From Streptomyces roseirectus (GTDB lineage: Bacteria; Actinomycetota; Actinomycetes; Streptomycetales; Streptomycetaceae): a stretch of 64,000 nucleotides of DNA. The translations under genes and the position numbers were made by a program. The stretch covers positions 7,630,001 to 7,694,000 of the forward strand of contig NZ_CP060828.1 of assembly GCF_014489635.1 (NCBI RefSeq), written 5' to 3'. The notes beneath the pieces are model-generated. The model saw nothing but the letters and a program-made list of their open reading frames with translations. It was not told the DNA's origin and did not search any database. Of the stretch, positions 56,922 through 64,000 are shown piece by piece; the stretch's first letter is position 1; every line of letters starts with the position of its first letter.

Positions 56922-57094
56922 CGCGGTTCCGGGCCACTCCGTGAGTCCGGTTGGTGGACCGGAGGGTGGGTTTGGTGAGGGGACGTGGGAGGATCGGGGT
57001 GGCGGGCCAGGGACGCGCCTCTGGGGCCGCCGAGGCCGTCCGCGTGGATGCGCGGACGGTGAGCGGTACCAGGCGCGAGCACCGAGGAGCATCG

Positions 57095-58279
57095 TTGAGC
57101 AGGCTGCGTTGGCTGACCGCGGGGGAGTCCCACGGCCCCGCACTCGTCGCCACGCTGGAGGGTCTTCCCGCCGGCGTGCCGATCACCACGGAGATGGTCG
57201 CCGACCATCTCGCGCGGCGTCGGCTCGGCTATGGCCGGGGTGCGCGGATGAAGTTCGAGCAGGACGAGGTCACCTTCCTGGGCGGCGTCCGGCACGGCCT
57301 GACGATGGGCTCGCCGGTCGCGGTCATGGTGGGCAACACCGAGTGGCCGAAGTGGGAGAAGGTCATGGCGGCCGACCCCGTCGACCCCGCCGAGCTGGCC
57401 GACTCCGCCCGCAACGCCCCGCTGACCCGCCCCCGCCCCGGCCACGCCGACCTCGCCGGCATGCAGAAGTACGGCTTCGACGAGGCCCGCCCGATCCTGG
57501 AGCGCGCCTCCGCCCGCGAGACCGCCGCCCGCGTCGCGCTCGGCGCCGTCGCCCGCTCCTACCTCAAGGAGACGGCCGGCATCGAGATCGTCAGCCACGT
57601 CGTCGAACTGGCCGCCGCGAAGGCCCCCTACGGCGTCTACCCGACCCCGGCGGACGTCGAGAAGCTGGACGCCGACCCGGTGCGCTGCCTGGACGCCGAC
57701 GCGTCGAAGGCGATGGTCGCCGAGATCGACCAGGCCCACAAGGACGGCGACACCCTCGGCGGCGTCGTCGAGGTCCTGGCGTACGACGTCCCGGTCGGCC
57801 TCGGCTCGCACGTCCACTGGGACCGCCGGCTCGACGCGCGCCTCGCCGCCGCGCTCATGGGCATCCAGGCCATCAAGGGCGTCGAGGTCGGCGACGGCTT
57901 CGACCTCGCCCGCGTCCCGGGCTCGAAGGCCCACGACGAGATCGTCTCCACCCCCGAGGGCATCCGCCGCGTCACCGGCCGCTCCGGCGGCACCGAGGGC
58001 GGTCTGACGACCGGCGAACTGCTGCGCGTCCGCGCCGCGATGAAGCCGATCGCGACCGTGCCCCGGGCCCTGCGTACCGTCGACGTCGTGACCGGCGAGG
58101 CCACGCAGGCCCACCACCAGCGCTCCGACGTCTGTGCCGTCCCGGCCGCCGGGATCGTCGCCGAGGCGATGGTCGCGCTGGTTCTCGCGGACGCGGTCGC
58201 GGAGAAGTTCGGCGGGGACAACGTCGTCGAGACGCGTCGCAACGTCCGCTCGTACCTCGACAGCCTGACGATCCGATGA
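57095..58279 (+). CDS. aroC: Chorismate synthase
   Basis: A 394-residue FMN-dependent enzyme converting EPSP to chorismate, the precursor used by the pab genes at the left end. Signatures are [43 protein letters not shown] and the C-terminal [20 protein letters not shown] 57095 (MSRLRWLT) has GAGGAG upstream. The longer frame lacks conservation. The gene is coupled to aroK by an ATGA overlap. Confidence 0.97.
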   Translation: MSRLRWLTAGESHGPALVATLEGLPAGVPITTEMVADHLARRRLGYGRGARMKFEQDEVTFLGGVRHGLTMGSPVAVMVGNTEWPKWEKVMAADPVDPAELADSARNAPLTRPRPGHADLAGMQKYGFDEARPILERASARETAARVALGAVARSYLKETAGIEIVSHVVELAAAKAPYGVYPTPADVEKLDADPVRCLDADASKAMVAEIDQAHKDGDTLGGVVEVLAYDVPVGLGSHVHWDRRLDARLAAALMGIQAIKGVEVGDGFDLARVPGSKAHDEIVSTPEGIRRVTGRSGGTEGGLTTGELLRVRAAMKPIATVPRALRTVDVVTGEATQAHHQRSDVCAVPAAGIVAEAMVALVLADAVAEKFGGDNVVETRRNVRSYLDSLTIR

Positions 58280-58791
58280 GCGGACCGCTGGTCGTCCTGG
58301 TCGGCCCGATGGGCGTCGGCAAGTCGACCGTCGGACAGCTCCTGGCCGCCCACCTGGGCGTGCCGTACCGGGACACCGACGACGACATCGTCGCCGCCCA
58401 GGGCCGGACCATCGCCGACATCTTCGTCGAGGAGGGCGAGGCCGCCTTCCGCGCGATCGAGAAGGCGGCCGTCGAGACCGCGCTCGCCGGGCACGAGGGC
58501 GTCCTCGCGCTCGGCGGCGGCTCGATCCTGGACGCCGGCACCCGCGCGCTGCTCGCCGGGCGCCGGGTCGTGTACCTGTCGATGGACGTCGAGGAGGCCG
58601 TCAAGCGCACCGGCCTCAACACCGCCCGCCCCCTCCTCGCGGTCAACCCCCGCAAGCAGTGGCGCGAGTTGATGGAGTCCCGGCGCGCGCTGTACGAGTC
58701 CGTTGCGACGACCGTCGTCGCGACCGACAATCGGACGCCGGAAGAAGTCGCCCGAGTCGCCCTGGATTCACTGGAGTTGAAGGACGTATGA
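58276..58791 (+). CDS. aroK: Shikimate kinase
   Basis: A 171-residue P-loop kinase phosphorylating shikimate. Walker A is [11 protein letters not shown], the shikimate-binding DTDDDI is present, and the GGG motif lies in [21 protein letters not shown] forms the lid. It overlaps aroC and aroB by ATGA at both ends, so the three are made together. Confidence 0.95.
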   Translation: MSGPLVVLVGPMGVGKSTVGQLLAAHLGVPYRDTDDDIVAAQGRTIADIFVEEGEAAFRAIEKAAVETALAGHEGVLALGGGSILDAGTRALLAGRRVVYLSMDVEEAVKRTGLNTARPLLAVNPRKQWRELMESRRALYESVATTVVATDNRTPEEVARVALDSLELKDV

Positions 58792-59861
58792 CGACACGGA
58801 TCCACGTCGGCGGCGAGACCCCCTACGACGTGCTGGTGGGCCACCAGCTCCTCGGTGAACTCGCCGGGCTGATCGGCACCAGGGCCAAGCGGGTCGCCGT
58901 CATCCACCCCGAGGCGCTGGCCGAGACCGGGGACGCGCTGCGCGCCGACCTCGCCGGGCAGGGGTACGAGGCGGTCGCCATCCAGGTGCCGAACGCCGAG
59001 GAGGCCAAGACCGCCGAGGTCGCCGCGTACTGCTGGAAGGCGCTCGGCCAGTCCGGGTTCACGCGGACCGACGTCGTCGTCGGCGTCGGCGGCGGGGCCA
59101 CCACCGACCTCGCCGGGTTCGTCGCGGCGACCTGGCTGCGCGGGGTGCGCTGGATCGCGATCCCGACGACCGTGCTGGCCATGGTCGACGCGGCCGTCGG
59201 CGGCAAGACCGGCATCAACACCGCCGAGGGCAAGAACCTGGTGGGCGCGTTCCATCCGCCGGCCGGGGTGCTCTGCGACCTCGCCGCGCTGGAGTCGCTG
59301 CCGGTCAACGACTACGTGTCGGGGCTCGCGGAGATCATCAAGGCCGGGTTCATCGCGGACCCGGTGATCCTCGACCTGATCGAGTCCGACCCCGAGGCCG
59401 CGCGCACGCCCGCCGGGCCGCACACCGCCGAGCTGATCGAGCGGTCCATCCGGGTCAAGGCGGACGTCGTGTCGTCCGACCTCAAGGAGTCGGGCCTGCG
59501 CGAGATCCTGAACTACGGCCACACCCTCGCGCACGCCATCGAGAAGAACGAGCGCTACAAGTGGCGGCACGGCGCCGCCGTCGCCGTCGGCATGCACTTC
59601 GCGGCCGAACTCGGGCGCCTCGCGGGCCGGCTGGACGACGCGACCGCCGACCGGCACCGGACGGTCCTGGAGGCCGTCGGGCTGCCCCTGCACTACCGCT
59701 ACGACCAGTGGCCCAAGCTGCTGGAGACGATGAAGGTCGACAAGAAGTCGCGCGGCGACCTGTTGCGGTTCATCGTCCTGGACGGGCTCGCCAAGCCGAC
59801 GGTCATGGAGGGCCCCGACCCGGCGGTTCTGCTGGCCGCGTACGGCGAGGTGGGGCAGTAG
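58788..59861 (+). CDS. aroB: 3-dehydroquinate synthase
   Basis: A 357-residue NAD- and zinc-dependent enzyme that cyclises DAHP. It contains [38 protein letters not shown] and the zinc-ligand helices around [12 protein letters not shown]. It is the last gene of the coupled aroC-aroK-aroB unit. A terminator-like structure lies about 50 bp downstream. Confidence 0.96.
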   Translation: MTTRIHVGGETPYDVLVGHQLLGELAGLIGTRAKRVAVIHPEALAETGDALRADLAGQGYEAVAIQVPNAEEAKTAEVAAYCWKALGQSGFTRTDVVVGVGGGATTDLAGFVAATWLRGVRWIAIPTTVLAMVDAAVGGKTGINTAEGKNLVGAFHPPAGVLCDLAALESLPVNDYVSGLAEIIKAGFIADPVILDLIESDPEAARTPAGPHTAELIERSIRVKADVVSSDLKESGLREILNYGHTLAHAIEKNERYKWRHGAAVAVGMHFAAELGRLAGRLDDATADRHRTVLEAVGLPLHYRYDQWPKLLETMKVDKKSRGDLLRFIVLDGLAKPTVMEGPDPAVLLAAYGEVGQ

Positions 59862-59912
59862 GCCCCGAGGATCACCTTCGCCCGATTCGCTTCGCACGAC
59901 GGGCACTTCGGA

Positions 59913-59950
59913 CCGCCCCCGGTCGTTCACCAAACGACGGCCGGGGGCGG
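59913..59950 (+). terminator. aroB terminator-like hairpin
   Basis: An inverted repeat spanning 59913-59950 with a two-base bulge in the right arm, GC-rich, after the aro operon. Confidence 0.65.
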
Positions 59951-60041
59951 TACCGTTCGGTGGGGGAGCGGGGTCGGCCCGATCACCCGCACGCCCTGGA
60001 GGCGGCCCGAGCCCGCACAGAACGAGACGGAGTGGCACCGG

Positions 60042-61034
60042 ATGCAGCACGCAGTGGGTTCTCCGCTGCCGCAGCCCCCTCAGTGGGGGCACGGTCCGGC
60101 CGGCGGGGCGCCGGCCGCACAGCATTCGGGGGCGCCGCAGCCGCAGCATCATCCGGGGCAGGGGTTCGGGGTGCCGGTGCCTCAGCCGGGGATGCCGGGG
60201 GCGCCGGGGGTGCCTCAGCCGCAGGTTCCGCAGCCCCAGGTGCACCAAGTGCCCCAGCAGGCGCCTCAGGTACCCCAGCAGGTGTCCCAGCCTCAGGTCC
60301 CGCCGATCCCCCCGGCGCCGCCGGTCTCCCCGCCTCCGGCGCAGCCCGTCGCGCACCCCGCGGCCCAGCCGCCGGTGCCGCCGTTCACCCCGCCGCCTGC
60401 TGACGTCACCGGGCATGTCCCGCTGCCGTCCGGTGAGCCCGTCGTGGCCCCGGTTCCGGCCGCCCCGGATCCGGCGACCACCATGCTCGCGGTGCTGCTC
60501 ATCGGCCCGGCGGGCGCGGGGAAGACCAGCGTGGCCAAGTACTGGGCGGACCACCGCCGGGTCCCCACGGCCCACATCAGCCTCGACGACGTCCGCGAAT
60601 GGGTCCGCTCCGGCTTCGCCGACCCGCAGCGCGGCTGGAACGACAACTCCGAGGCCCAGTACCGCCTGGCCCGCCGCACCTGCGGCTTCGCCGCGCGCAA
60701 CTACCTCGCCAACGGCATCTCCTGCATCCTCGACGACGCGATCTTCCCGGACCGCCCGGCGGTGGGCCTGGGCGGCTGGAAGCGGCACGTGGGCCCCGGC
60801 CTGCTGCCGGTCGTCCTCCTGCCCGGCCTCGAAGTCGTCCTGGAGCGCAACGCGGAACGCTCCGGCAACCGCCGCCTCACGGACGAGGAGGTCGCCCGCA
60901 TCCACGGCCGCATGGCCGGCTGGTACGGCTCGGGCCTGCCGATCATCGACAACTCCCAGATGGACGTCCCCCAGACGGCGAGGGTCCTGGACGAGGTCCT
61001 GGCGAGGGCGATCGCCAGCCCGCCCAAATGGTGA
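60042..61034 (+). CDS. P-loop ATPase/kinase with Pro/Gln-rich N-terminus
   Basis: A 330-residue protein. Residues 1-145 are almost entirely Pro, Gln, Gly, Ala and Val, with repeated QVPQPQ units, and are likely disordered. From 148 an AAA/kinase-type domain starts: Walker A GPAGAGKT (155-162), then HISLDDVREWVRSG and LDDAIFPDRPAVGLGGW, a pattern of small zeta-toxin or polynucleotide kinase-like phosphotransferases. Whether it phosphorylates nucleic acid or a small molecule is unknown. The ATG follows GACGGAG at moderate distance. Confidence 0.75.
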   Translation: MQHAVGSPLPQPPQWGHGPAGGAPAAQHSGAPQPQHHPGQGFGVPVPQPGMPGAPGVPQPQVPQPQVHQVPQQAPQVPQQVSQPQVPPIPPAPPVSPPPAQPVAHPAAQPPVPPFTPPPADVTGHVPLPSGEPVVAPVPAAPDPATTMLAVLLIGPAGAGKTSVAKYWADHRRVPTAHISLDDVREWVRSGFADPQRGWNDNSEAQYRLARRTCGFAARNYLANGISCILDDAIFPDRPAVGLGGWKRHVGPGLLPVVLLPGLEVVLERNAERSGNRRLTDEEVARIHGRMAGWYGSGLPIIDNSQMDVPQTARVLDEVLARAIASPPKW

Positions 61035-61067
61035 GAGGTTTCGAACCGGCGTAGAGGGCAACCGACG

Positions 61068-61106
61068 TAGGGGCGCGGGGAACTGCGCGAAGCACCACGA
61101 CGAGCC
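61068..61106 (+). repeat. Shared intergenic element, copy 2
   Basis: It has the same 23-base block as at 33622 (core GGGGCGCGGGGAACTGCGCG), followed by a variable stretch and CCACGACG. It begins 34 bases past the P-loop gene stop and has the same sense as that gene. Confidence 0.9.
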
Positions 61107-61197
61107 AGCACCCGGCAACGGTCTGGAGCCCCCCTTGGTCCCCCGAACGGCACTCTCCCAACCGGCACATTCCGGCACGAACTCCTACGCTCGACAC

Positions 61198-62289
61198 ATG
61201 TCAGACGCTCACGCGATCCGCCGGGCCCGCCTCAAAGATCGTTGCACCGCAGCGGGCAGCGCCACCGCGCTCGTCACCCGCCCGGCCAACGTGAGATACC
61301 TCTCCGGCGCGGCCCCCGCGAACGCCGTCCTCCTGGTCGGCACGGACGAGGACGTCCTCATCTGCCCCCACCCCCCGGAGGACCGCCCGGACGACACCCT
61401 GCGCGTCCACGTCCTCCCGACCGAGGCCGGGGACCCGGCCGTCGCGGCGGCGGACTTCCTGCTGGCCCAGGGCATCGACACCCTGGCCGTCGAGGAGCAC
61501 CACCTCACGGTCGCCCGCCACCGGGCGATCCACTCGGTCGCCCCCCACCTCTACCTCAACGACCTGGCCTGCACGGTCGAGCAGCTGAGGATCGTCAAGG
61601 ACGAGGAGGAGATCGCCGCCCTGCGGACCGCCGCCGAGATCGCCGACCAGGCGCTGGGCGAACTCCTGGAGTCGATCCTGGTCGGCCGCACGGAACGCCA
61701 CCTCGCCCTGGAACTGGAACGCCGTCTGGTGGACCACGGCGCGGACGGCGCCGCCTTCCCGACGTCCGTCGCGACGGGCCCGCACGCGGGCGCGCGGGGC
61801 CACCGCCCCACCGACCGGCGCGTGGAGGAGGGCGACTTCCTCTCCGTCTGCCTCGGCGCGACCTACCGCGGCTACCGCTGCGAGATCGGCCGCACCTTCG
61901 TCATCGGGACGGCGCCGGCGGACTGGCAGATCGACCTGTACGACGCCGTCTTCGCCGCTCAGCGGGCCGGCCGGGAGGCCCTGGCGCCCGGCGTCGCCTA
62001 CCGCGACGTCGACCGCGCGGCACGGCAGGCGCTGGAGGCCGCGGGGTGGTCCGAGGGGCTGCCGGCGCTCATGGGGCACGGGGTCGGACTGGAAATCGAA
62101 GAGGACCCGCAGCTCGCCCCCGCGGCCATGGGTAAACTGGACGCTTGCGTGCCGGTCACCGTCGAACCCGGGGTACACCTCCCGGGCCGGGGCGGCGTCC
62201 GGATCGATGACACGCTCGTCGTGCGCCCCGAGGCGGACGGCGGACCCGAGCTACTCACCATCACGACCAAGGAACTGCTCGCCCTGTAG
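61198..62289 (+). CDS. M24 (Xaa-Pro aminopeptidase-like) protein with altered metal site
   Basis: A 363-residue protein with the two-domain creatinase/aminopeptidase P layout. The pita-bread fold is clear (TVEQLRIVKDEEEIAALRTAAEIAD, LMGHGVGLEIEEDP, VTVEPGVHLPG). Compared with the canonical D-D-H-E-E metal ligands, C218 stands where the first Asp should be and E229 where the second should be. H294 and E323 are kept, and D337 replaces the last Glu. H of the usual IHE is E301. Peptidase activity is therefore doubtful. It precedes efp, a position commonly held by pepQ. ATG 61198 begins the conserved part and lacks a strong ribosome binding site. Confidence 0.8.
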   Translation: MSDAHAIRRARLKDRCTAAGSATALVTRPANVRYLSGAAPANAVLLVGTDEDVLICPHPPEDRPDDTLRVHVLPTEAGDPAVAAADFLLAQGIDTLAVEEHHLTVARHRAIHSVAPHLYLNDLACTVEQLRIVKDEEEIAALRTAAEIADQALGELLESILVGRTERHLALELERRLVDHGADGAAFPTSVATGPHAGARGHRPTDRRVEEGDFLSVCLGATYRGYRCEIGRTFVIGTAPADWQIDLYDAVFAAQRAGREALAPGVAYRDVDRAARQALEAAGWSEGLPALMGHGVGLEIEEDPQLAPAAMGKLDACVPVTVEPGVHLPGRGGVRIDDTLVVRPEADGGPELLTITTKELLAL

Positions 62290-62334
62290 GCAGGCGCCGG
62301 GGTCGTCCACGTCAGTCCAGGAGATTCCGCAACC

Positions 62335-62901
62335 GTGGCTTCCACGAACGACCTCAAGAACGGCCTGGTGCTCAAGCTCGACGGCGGCCAGCTGTGGTCC
62401 GTCGTCGAGTTCCAGCACGTCAAGCCCGGCAAGGGCCCGGCTTTTGTGCGCACCAAGCTCAAGAACGTGCTGTCCGGCAAGGTGGTCGACAAGACCTTCA
62501 ACGCCGGCGTCAAGGTCGAGACGGCCACTGTCGACAAGAGCGACATGCAGTTCTCGTACATGGACGGCGACTACTTCGTCTTCATGGACATGGAGACCTA
62601 CGACCAGCTGCACATCGACCGCAAGACCGTCGGTGACGCCGCGAACTTCCTCATCGAGGGCTTCGAGGCGACCGTCGCGCGGCACGAGGGCGAGGTGCTG
62701 TTCGTCGAGCTGCCCGCGGCCGTCGAGCTGACCGTCGCCGAGACGGAGCCGGGGCTCCAGGGTGACCGCTCCACCGGTGGCACCAAGCCGGCGAAGCTGG
62801 AGACCGGGCACCAGATCCAGGTCCCGCTCTTCATCACCACCGGCGAGAAGATCAAGGTCGACACCCGTACGAGCGACTACCTCGGCCGGGTGAACAGCTA
62901 A
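62335..62901 (+). CDS. efp: Translation elongation factor P
   Basis: A 188-residue three-domain factor that rescues ribosomes stalled on polyproline. The loop that reaches the peptidyl-transferase centre reads VKPGKGPAF, with the tip lysine K33. The C-terminal OB domain ends with [17 protein letters not shown]. Many proline-rich proteins in this window (RelA, MltG, P-loop protein) could be clients. The GTG start has GGAGAT upstream. nusB begins three bases after the stop. Confidence 0.97.
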   Translation: MASTNDLKNGLVLKLDGGQLWSVVEFQHVKPGKGPAFVRTKLKNVLSGKVVDKTFNAGVKVETATVDKSDMQFSYMDGDYFVFMDMETYDQLHIDRKTVGDAANFLIEGFEATVARHEGEVLFVELPAAVELTVAETEPGLQGDRSTGGTKPAKLETGHQIQVPLFITTGEKIKVDTRTSDYLGRVNS

Positions 62902-62903
62902 CC

Positions 62904-63329
62904 GTGGCTGCTCGCAACACGGCCCGCAAGCGCGCCTTCCAGATCCTCTTCGAGGGTGACCAGCGTGGTGCCGATGTCCTGACGGTTCTCGCGGACTGGG
63001 TGCGGTTGTCCCGGTCCGACGACCGGCAGCCGCCGGTCAGCGAGTACACGATGCAGTTGGTCGAGGGGTATGCGGAGCATGCCGCCCGGATCGACTCGCT
63101 GATCTCCCAGTACTCGGTCGGGTGGACGCTCGACCGGATGCCGGTGGTGGACCGGAACATCCTGCGGCTCGGCGCGTATGAGCTGATCTGGGTCGACGGG
63201 ACGCCGGACGCGGTCGTGCTGGACGAGATGGTCCAGCTCGCGAAGGAGTTCTCCACGGATGAGTCTCCGGCGTTCGTGAACGGGCTTCTGGGGCGGTTCA
63301 AGGAGCTGAAGGGTTCGTTGCGCCGGTAG
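62904..63329 (+). CDS. nusB: Transcription antitermination factor NusB
   Basis: A 141-residue all-helical protein that, with NusE, supports rRNA antitermination. It starts ARNTARKRAFQILFEGDQRG, with conserved TLDRMPVVDRNILRLGAYEL and the C-terminal FVNGLLGRFKEL. The GTG start is nearly fused to the efp stop, so the two are cotranscribed. The pair is found in this order in many bacteria. Confidence 0.96.
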   Translation: MAARNTARKRAFQILFEGDQRGADVLTVLADWVRLSRSDDRQPPVSEYTMQLVEGYAEHAARIDSLISQYSVGWTLDRMPVVDRNILRLGAYELIWVDGTPDAVVLDEMVQLAKEFSTDESPAFVNGLLGRFKELKGSLRR

Positions 63330-63360
63330 TCGTGGGGGGTTTCGCTGCGCGGGCGGCTGC

Positions 63361-63400
63361 GGCTGCGTCGTGGCTTGTCGCGCAGTTCCCCGCGCCCCTA
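63361..63400 (-). repeat. Shared intergenic element, copy 3 (inverted)
   Basis: On the minus strand, starting at 63400, it has the same 23-base block, followed by a variable stretch and CCACGACG. It lies 31 bases past the nusB stop in antisense, or equivalently beyond the bldD terminator in the bldD sense. Confidence 0.9.
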
Positions 63401-63445
63401 GGGGGTTGCTGAGCCCTGCGTTTCCCAGCGCCGTAGCTTCATAAA

Positions 63446-63505
63446 AACGTGCCGCCGGGTGGCTGGAACCGAATCGTTCGGTTCTGGCCAACCCGGCGGC
63501 ACGTT
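63446..63505. terminator. Strong bidirectional terminator, nusB and bldD
   Basis: A very long inverted repeat: 63446-63473 pairs with 63477-63505 apart from a small bulge. A-rich sequence lies on its left and TTTCTG on its right. It separates the convergent nusB and bldD. Confidence 0.92.
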
Positions 63506-63537
63506 TCTGCTTGGGCGGGGCAAGCGTGGTGGCCTGC

Positions 63538-64000
63538 TCAGCCTTCCTCGTGCGCGACCGCTCTGCGCGCGTCCGCGTCCAGGACGCCCCAGCTGATCAG
63601 CTGTTCGGTGAGGACCGAGGGGGACTGGTCGTAGATGACGGCGAGGGTGCGCAGGTCGTCCTGGCGGATCGAGAGGACCTTGCCGTTGTAGTCGCCGCGC
63701 TGGGACTGGATCGTCGCCGCGTAGCGCTGGAGGGGGCCCGCCTTCTCGACCGGGACGTGGGCGAGGCGCTCCAGGTCCAGGACCAGCTTCGGCGGGGGTT
63801 CGGCGGCGCCGCCCGGCGTCGTGCCCGGCAGCAGCTCCTGCACCGGGACGCCGTAGAAGTCCGCCAGTTCGGCGAGGCGCTGCACGGTGACGGCGCGGTC
63901 CCCGCGCTCGTACGACCCGACGACGACCGCCTTCCAACGGCCCTGGGACTTCTCCTCGACACCGTGGAGGGAAAGGCCCTGCTGGGTGCGGATCGCGCGG
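63538..64000 (-). CDS. bldD: BldD developmental master regulator, 5' end outside window
   Basis: The visible 153 codons cover all but about the first 13 residues of a 167-residue protein. The N-terminal helix-turn-helix (QGLSLHGVEEKSQGRWKAVV) binds palindromes in developmental genes. The C-terminal domain carries the cyclic di-GMP motif RGD-x8-RQDD, which on binding a tetrameric c-di-GMP assembly drives dimerisation and repression of sporulation genes. The sequence closely matches the remembered S. coelicolor BldD, including the end ADARRAVAHEEG. The start codon and promoter lie beyond position 64000. Confidence 0.97.
   Translation of the reverse strand, partial: RAIRTQQGLSLHGVEEKSQGRWKAVVVGSYERGDRAVTVQRLAELADFYGVPVQELLPGTTPGGAAEPPPKLVLDLERLAHVPVEKAGPLQRYAATIQSQRGDYNGKVLSIRQDDLRTLAVIYDQSPSVLTEQLISWGVLDADARRAVAHEEG

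Noticed and set aside
57972..61178. Minus-strand open frame of over 1000 codons across aroC, aroK and aroB
   Set aside because: Low-complexity Arg/Gly product opposite well-supported genes.

Overview
This is chromosomal DNA of a Streptomyces-type actinomycete. The G+C content is very high, many genes start with GTG or TTG, and neighbouring genes are often coupled by overlaps such as ATGA and GTGA. The window carries sporulation regulators specific to this group: SsgB near the left and the 3' part of BldD at the right edge. From memory, the gene order from the bldD end leftward to thrS and ssgB resembles the S. coelicolor core chromosome around SCO1489 to SCO1541. That resemblance is recalled and was not searched.

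Left part (1-16 kb). A para-aminobenzoate branch (pabB-like, pabC-like) is followed by a tandem GNAT acetyltransferase, a DsbA-like protein, small membrane proteins, a CGNR zinc-finger protein, ssgB and a PGPGW membrane protein. Two identical tRNA-Val(CAC) genes at 7529 and 15821 bracket an accessory-looking block. It holds a family 2 glycosyltransferase, a carbohydrate ABC transporter without ATPase, a YesL/DUF624 membrane protein, a large Tat-exported YetA/PcRGLX-like protein and an SRPBCC protein. The gene set resembles bacterial rhamnogalacturonan-uptake loci. A good promoter with LacI-type operator half-sites precedes it.

Middle (16-31 kb). A DEDDh exonuclease diverges from a translationally coupled pair, a DUF4365 PD-(D/E)XK-like protein and an unknown 391-residue protein. 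Next come thrS, a HIT-family protein, a large membrane protein, an EF-G-like GTPase and a phosphatidylinositol mannoside operon (PIP synthase, acyltransferase, PimA). Two small unknown genes and pdxS-pdxT follow.

Right-centre (31-50 kb). yebC, ruvC-ruvA-ruvB, yajC-secD-secF, apt, relA, a DUF349 protein, a membrane-anchored cyclophilin, an MBL hydrolase, hisS, a VKOR protein, rarA and rpsD. Both ruvC and rarA are preceded by TTGTCAGTG-N8-TAGnnT, the PafBC/RecA-NDp DNA-damage promoter signature, which ties two recombination-repair loci to one regulon.

Right (50-64 kb). Two small envelope-type proteins, alaS, ruvX, mltG, aroE, a small membrane protein, aroC-aroK-aroB, a P-loop protein, an M24 peptidase-like protein with substituted metal ligands, efp, nusB and, convergently, the 5'-truncated bldD.

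Non-coding features include many strong inverted-repeat terminators, three copies of a shared intergenic element (33.6, 61.1 and 63.4 kb), G-rich degenerate repeats beyond several stop codons, and a perfect 15-bp hairpin upstream of relA. No rRNA, CRISPR array, transposase, integrase or phage gene was seen.
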